NCBI GenBank assembly: GCA_030604325.1
Contig: JAUVWC010000030.1
Location: forward strand, 1 to 9,019
Reading direction: 5' to 3'
DNA from: Candidatus Zixiibacteriota bacterium
Lineage (GTDB): Bacteria; Blakebacterota; Blakebacteria; Blakebacterales; Blakebacteraceae
DNA: 9,019 nt
Below are positions 5,970 through 9,019 of the stretch, piece after piece; the stretch's first letter is position 1; each line of letters starts with the position of its first letter. The notes under the pieces are model-generated. The model made no database searches. It was not told the DNA's origin and saw only the letters and a list, made by a program, of their open reading frames with translations. The position numbers and the translations under genes are program-made.

Positions 5970-7406
5970 GTGGCTGATTCGGCCGGCAAACTAGTGGCCG
6001 GAATTTCCGGCGTGCGGGGTATCGTAGACGCGGGGCTCGATGCCGACGTGGCCTCAGCCTACACCACCGCTTATGCCGCTCGTTGTGGCGAGGGCCCCAT
6101 TCTTGTCGGCCGCGATCCCCGCGCCTCCGGGGCAGTGATCTGGGAGGCGGTGGTTGCGGCACTGTCGGGTGCGGGGCGTACGGTCGTCGACCTGGGAGTT
6201 GTACCGACCCCCACGTTGCTGTTGAACACCGCCCTTCTAAGGGCTGCCGGCGGCATAATGATCACCGCCAGCCACAATCCGATCGAATGGAACGGCCTGA
6301 AGTTCGCCGACCCCCGCGGCTGCTGTCTGGCGCCCGAAGCCTCTTTGGAGCTGATCGGTGCTGTGGCTGCCGGGGGCCGGGATCGGGCGGACACAGGAAG
6401 GCCGCCCGCAGGGCCGGTCGGTAGGGAGCGTACTGAAGAGGTACAATCTGGCCGGGGGCAACAGGGTGTTGTGCGCGAGGACGCCGGTGCCGCCGGCCGC
6501 CACGAGGAGCTGGTGGCTGGAGCACGCGGGGTGGATGTCGAGGCCATGGCCCGGGCGGGCCTGAAGGTGGTTGTCGACGCAGGGGGGGGTGCGGCGGCCC
6601 GGATCGTACCCTCTTTCCTTGAGGGCTGCGGTGTGAAAGTACACCGCCTTTACTGCGATCCTGACGGCAGCTTTCCCCGCCCTCCCGAGCCGATCCCCGA
6701 AGCTCTTTCCGTGCTGGTCCGGATGGTTTGCGAGACAGGCTCCGATATCGGGTTGGCGTTCGATCCCGATGGAGACCGAATGGCCCTGGTGGGTTCGGAC
6801 GGCGTGGCCATGGGTGAGGAGATGACCCTGGCCCTGGCAGCGCAGCGCGTTCTGGCGACGGTACCCGGACCGGTGGTGGCGAACCTTTCCACCTCGCGCA
6901 TGCTGGAGGATGTGGCCCGGCAGGCGGGGACCAGGCTCTATCGCACCCCGGTGGGTGAAATCAATGTCGTCCACGGCATGCTGGCCGAGGGAGCGGTGAT
7001 CGGGGGTGAAGGAAACGGCGGTGTTATCCACCGCGATGTAGTTCTGGGCCGTGACGGCCTGACGGCCTCGGCCCTGATCCTTTCTGCCCTGGCCGAGAGC
7101 GGGGGGGATGTGGCCGGGCTTCGATCGGCCATCCCCGCCTATGCTATGCTCAAGTTGCGTTACGCGATGCCGGACGGTGGACCGGAGAGGCTCCGCCGCC
7201 GTCTGGAAGAACTCTCCTCCTCCTACCCGGAGGCCCGCAGGGACGATCGGGATGGGTTGCGGCTGGACTGGGAGAGAAGGTGGATGCATGTGCGCCCGAG
7301 CAACACCGAACCTATCGTGCGTCTCATATGTGAGGCACCAACGGTTGATGAGGCGCGCGAACTGGCCGACGAGACCGCCGCTGGGTTGGATTTGAGGAGC
7401 CAGTGA
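5970..7406 (+). CDS. Phosphohexomutase: phosphoglucosamine mutase / phosphomannomutase family
   Basis: This 478-residue cytoplasmic enzyme belongs to the alpha-D-phosphohexomutase superfamily, which interconverts hexose 1- and 6-phosphates. The catalytic phosphoserine loop is TASHNP (99-104, Ser101), the metal loop is DPDGDR (265-270), the sugar-binding loop is GEGNGG (346-351) and the phosphate-binding loop is RPSNTEP (442-448). GEGNGG differs from the GEQSGH of classical GlmM and is seen in proteins annotated as glucosamine mutase or phosphomannomutase in several phyla, so the substrate is uncertain. GlmM (GlcN-6-P to GlcN-1-P, for peptidoglycan and LPS) is the favoured guess. GTG 5970 is preceded by GGAGGAG (5957-5963) with 6-nt spacing. 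Residues about 128-175, between domains 1 and 2, form a Gly/Arg-rich linker with lower GC at third positions than the rest. The gene follows tRNA-Thr and precedes the regulator. Confidence 0.9.
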   Translation: MADSAGKLVAGISGVRGIVDAGLDADVASAYTTAYAARCGEGPILVGRDPRASGAVIWEAVVAALSGAGRTVVDLGVVPTPTLLLNTALLRAAGGIMITASHNPIEWNGLKFADPRGCCLAPEASLELIGAVAAGGRDRADTGRPPAGPVGRERTEEVQSGRGQQGVVREDAGAAGRHEELVAGARGVDVEAMARAGLKVVVDAGGGAAARIVPSFLEGCGVKVHRLYCDPDGSFPRPPEPIPEALSVLVRMVCETGSDIGLAFDPDGDRMALVGSDGVAMGEEMTLALAAQRVLATVPGPVVANLSTSRMLEDVARQAGTRLYRTPVGEINVVHGMLAEGAVIGGEGNGGVIHRDVVLGRDGLTASALILSALAESGGDVAGLRSAIPAYAMLKLRYAMPDGGPERLRRRLEELSSSYPEARRDDRDGLRLDWERRWMHVRPSNTEPIVRLICEAPTVDEARELADETAAGLDLRSQ

Positions 7407-7411
7407 GTGCC

Positions 7412-7451
7412 GTGGAGATAAGGCAGTGTACCCTGTGGAGATGAGGCAGTG
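7412..7451 (+). repeat. Duplicated initiation unit (17-bp direct repeat, 23-bp period)
   Basis: GTGGAGATAAGGCAGTG (7412-7428) recurs as GTGGAGATGAGGCAGTG (7435-7451) with one mismatch. Each copy holds GGAG, eight bases, then GTG. The second GTG is the proposed start of the regulator. The first opens an 8-codon ORF that ends in TGA at 7450-7452, overlapping the regulator start as GTGA. Confidence 0.75.
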
Positions 7452-7452
7452 A
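7426..7452 (+). CDS. Possible 8-codon leader ORF coupled to the regulator start
   Basis: GTG 7426 reads eight codons (GTG TAC CCT GTG GAG ATG AGG CAG) and ends in TGA at 7450-7452. Its GGAG at 7414-7417 has the same 8-nt spacing as that of the downstream gene, and its stop overlaps the regulator GTG by 4 bp. It could couple or modulate regulator translation, or simply be a by-product of the duplication. There is no homology evidence at this length. Confidence 0.3.
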   Translation: MYPVEMRQ

Positions 7453-9019
7453 ACGGTACGAAGATGGAACCTGTTCTGGTCGCCATTGAGCACCCCGAAG
7501 TGAGAGGAGTGCTGGACCATGCTATGCAGTCAGCACGTGTCGTCGCTCTGGATGAGCTGGCCAAAGTCGAGCGATACGCGGGTGCAAAACCGGTGGATCT
7601 GGTGCTTCTGCCGGAGGAGATCGATCCGGCCACCGCCGAAGCACTGAGGACCCTGCAGCGCCGGCAGAGCCTTCACGGCCAGCTCCTGCGCATAGGAGCC
7701 GGTGGCCGTGCTATCGGTCTGACCGACCTCGACCCGTGGCGGGGACCGGACGCACCTCCACCTCCTCATGAGGATGATGTGGTGGAGATTATCGATACCC
7801 TTCTGGAATACACCCGCGTGGGCAACCTGATGGGCATGCAGGGTACCAGTGAAGCGGTGGCCAGCGTTGTGCGGACCGTAGTCCGGGTGGCTCCGACCGA
7901 TGTACCGGTACTGATCAGTGGGCCATCGGGTACGGGTAAGGATCTCGTGGCCCGCGGTATCCATCGCGCCAGCCCCCGTTATGGAAACCCGTTCATCGCG
8001 GTAAATACGCCGGGGCTTAGCGAGACCCTGATAGAGTCGGAGCTTTTCGGACACGAAAAGGGTGCCTTCACCGGGGCGATGCGCCGCAAGGCCGGAGTGT
8101 TCGAAGCGGCCGGCGACGGGACCATCTTCCTGGATGAGATCGGGGACCTTTCGCGTCATCTCCAGTCGAAACTGCTACAGGTACTGGAGCAGAACGAGTT
8201 CGTCAGGGTAGGGGGAACCGAATCCGTCCGCGTGCGAGCCAGAGTGCTGGCGGCCACCAACGTCGATCTGGAGCGTGCGGTGGCGGAGGGGAAATTGCGG
8301 GAGGATCTCTATTACCGGCTGAAGGTCGTCACCATAGACCTGCCGGCGCTGCGGGAACGCCCCGAGGATATCGTGCCGCTGCTACAACACTTCGTGGCCC
8401 GTGTGTGCGAAGCCCACGACATAACCTTCATGGGATTCACCGACGATGCCCTCGGCTACCTGCAGCGCTACCCGTGGCCGGGCAATGTACGGGAACTGCG
8501 CAACCTCGTGGAGCAGATCGTCCTGCTTCACGCCGACGAGAAGATCACGGCGGGCAAGCTCACCCGCATCTTCGAGGAACGTTCGCGCGATGTCCGCTAC
8601 CTTCCCACCCTTACCGGCAAGACACCCGATCAGGTCGAAAGGGAGATGATCCTTCAGTCGCTCAAGGCATTGAGGGATGAGATGGCGGAGTTGAGGAATG
8701 GCCTGGAACAGTTCGCGGTAACTGGGGGCGCTGCGGTGGAGGGTGAGTGGAGGGGGAGCCGGTGGCGGGAGAGCGGGCCGGTGGGAAGGGTGCGGACCGG
8801 GCCTCCTGCGGCTTCCGCAGACGCCGTGGACCCCCTCGGTGGTACTGTTTCCATCCCGCTGGGGGTACCACTCGAAGAGGTTGAACTGCGGCTGATCCGC
8901 GAGACGCTCCAGCGGCTGGGCGGCGATAAGCGGCGGGCGGCAGAGGTGCTGGGGATCGGCCTGCGCACCCTCTATCGTCGCTTGGAAAAGCTGGAGGAGT
9001 ACGGCCCGGCGAGGCGGGA
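7449..9019 (+). CDS. Sigma-54-dependent transcriptional activator with degenerate receiver domain (3' end outside window)
   Basis: The ORF stays open from GTG 7449 to the window edge (523 codons) and probably ends soon after. Residues 6-125 resemble a response-regulator receiver, starting EPVLVAIEHPEVRGVL, but the acidic pair is reduced to Glu14 and the phosphoacceptor position in DLVLLPEE is Pro55. The AAA+ domain has Walker A GPSGTGKD (158-165), the sigma-54 contact loop GAFTGA (205-210), Walker B TIFLDE (225-230), REDLYYRL and the WPGNVREL motif. A poorly conserved Gly/Arg-rich linker (about 420-470) leads to a Fis-type helix-turn-helix at about 478-516 (GGDKRRAAEVLGIGLRTLYRRL). It should bind enhancer DNA and remodel sigma-54 holoenzyme, with control probably not by Asp phosphorylation. 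GGAG at 7437-7440 supports the GTG start; ATG 7464 is an alternative. Its targets cannot be told from this window. Confidence 0.92.
   Translation, partial: MNGTKMEPVLVAIEHPEVRGVLDHAMQSARVVALDELAKVERYAGAKPVDLVLLPEEIDPATAEALRTLQRRQSLHGQLLRIGAGGRAIGLTDLDPWRGPDAPPPPHEDDVVEIIDTLLEYTRVGNLMGMQGTSEAVASVVRTVVRVAPTDVPVLISGPSGTGKDLVARGIHRASPRYGNPFIAVNTPGLSETLIESELFGHEKGAFTGAMRRKAGVFEAAGDGTIFLDEIGDLSRHLQSKLLQVLEQNEFVRVGGTESVRVRARVLAATNVDLERAVAEGKLREDLYYRLKVVTIDLPALRERPEDIVPLLQHFVARVCEAHDITFMGFTDDALGYLQRYPWPGNVRELRNLVEQIVLLHADEKITAGKLTRIFEERSRDVRYLPTLTGKTPDQVEREMILQSLKALRDEMAELRNGLEQFAVTGGAAVEGEWRGSRWRESGPVGRVRTGPPAASADAVDPLGGTVSIPLGVPLEEVELRLIRETLQRLGGDKRRAAEVLGIGLRTLYRRLEKLEEYGPARR

Noticed and set aside
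5591..6162. Short minus-strand ORFs over the tRNAs (products with GAELNCGHPRFQRGALPTELPRH-type and ERTRTADLLITSELLYQL-type sequences)
   Set aside because: These are familiar spurious translations of the antisense of tRNA genes, not proteins.
6237..7520. 427-codon ORF on the minus strand opposite the mutase gene
   Set aside because: It is a shadow of high-GC coding sequence. The plus-strand frame has all four phosphohexomutase motifs, and the antisense product shows no recognisable domain.

Overview
The window is about 9 kb of high-GC DNA. All clearly recognised genes are bacterial: homoserine kinase, an oligopeptide ABC importer with a lipoprotein binding protein, a phosphohexomutase, a sigma-54 activator and two tRNAs that encode their own CCA ends. 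A lipoprotein signal plus a sigma-54 enhancer-binding protein suggests a Gram-negative-type bacterium. The style of the phosphohexomutase (GEGNGG sugar loop) occurs in Bacteroidota- and Gemmatimonadota-like lineages, but the window alone does not fix the phylum. GTG starts are common. There is no rRNA, CRISPR array, insertion sequence or phage gene.

Layout. Positions 1-357 (+) hold the C-terminal third of homoserine kinase (thrB). Its stop lies only 4 bp from the stop of a convergent five-gene operon on the minus strand (5529 down to 362). In transcription order this operon encodes an OppA-like lipoprotein, an OppB-like permease, an OppC-like permease, an OppD-like ATPase and an OppF-like ATPase. 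Every junction overlaps: three are 4-bp ATGA overlaps, and the binding-protein/OppB junction overlaps by 19 or 46 bp. The last gene, the second ATPase, has a single in-frame amber codon between its D-loop and its switch histidine, with no frameshift.

A 153-bp AT-rich intergenic stretch (5530-5682) separates the importer from a rightward block: tRNA-Phe(GAA), tRNA-Thr(CGU), a phosphoglucosamine/phosphomannomutase-like gene with a strong ribosome binding site, and a sigma-54-dependent activator that runs off the right edge. The activator has an AAA+ domain with GAFTGA and a Fis-type HTH, preceded by a divergent receiver-like domain lacking the phosphoacceptor Asp. Its initiation region (GGAG-N8-GTG) is duplicated 23 bp upstream, creating an 8-codon mini-ORF that overlaps the regulator start.

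Most of the window is familiar. I found no clear new multi-gene system. The unusual points are the amber-interrupted ATPase, a perfect 12-bp hairpin at the binding-protein/permease junction, the pseudo-receiver regulator and its duplicated start region.
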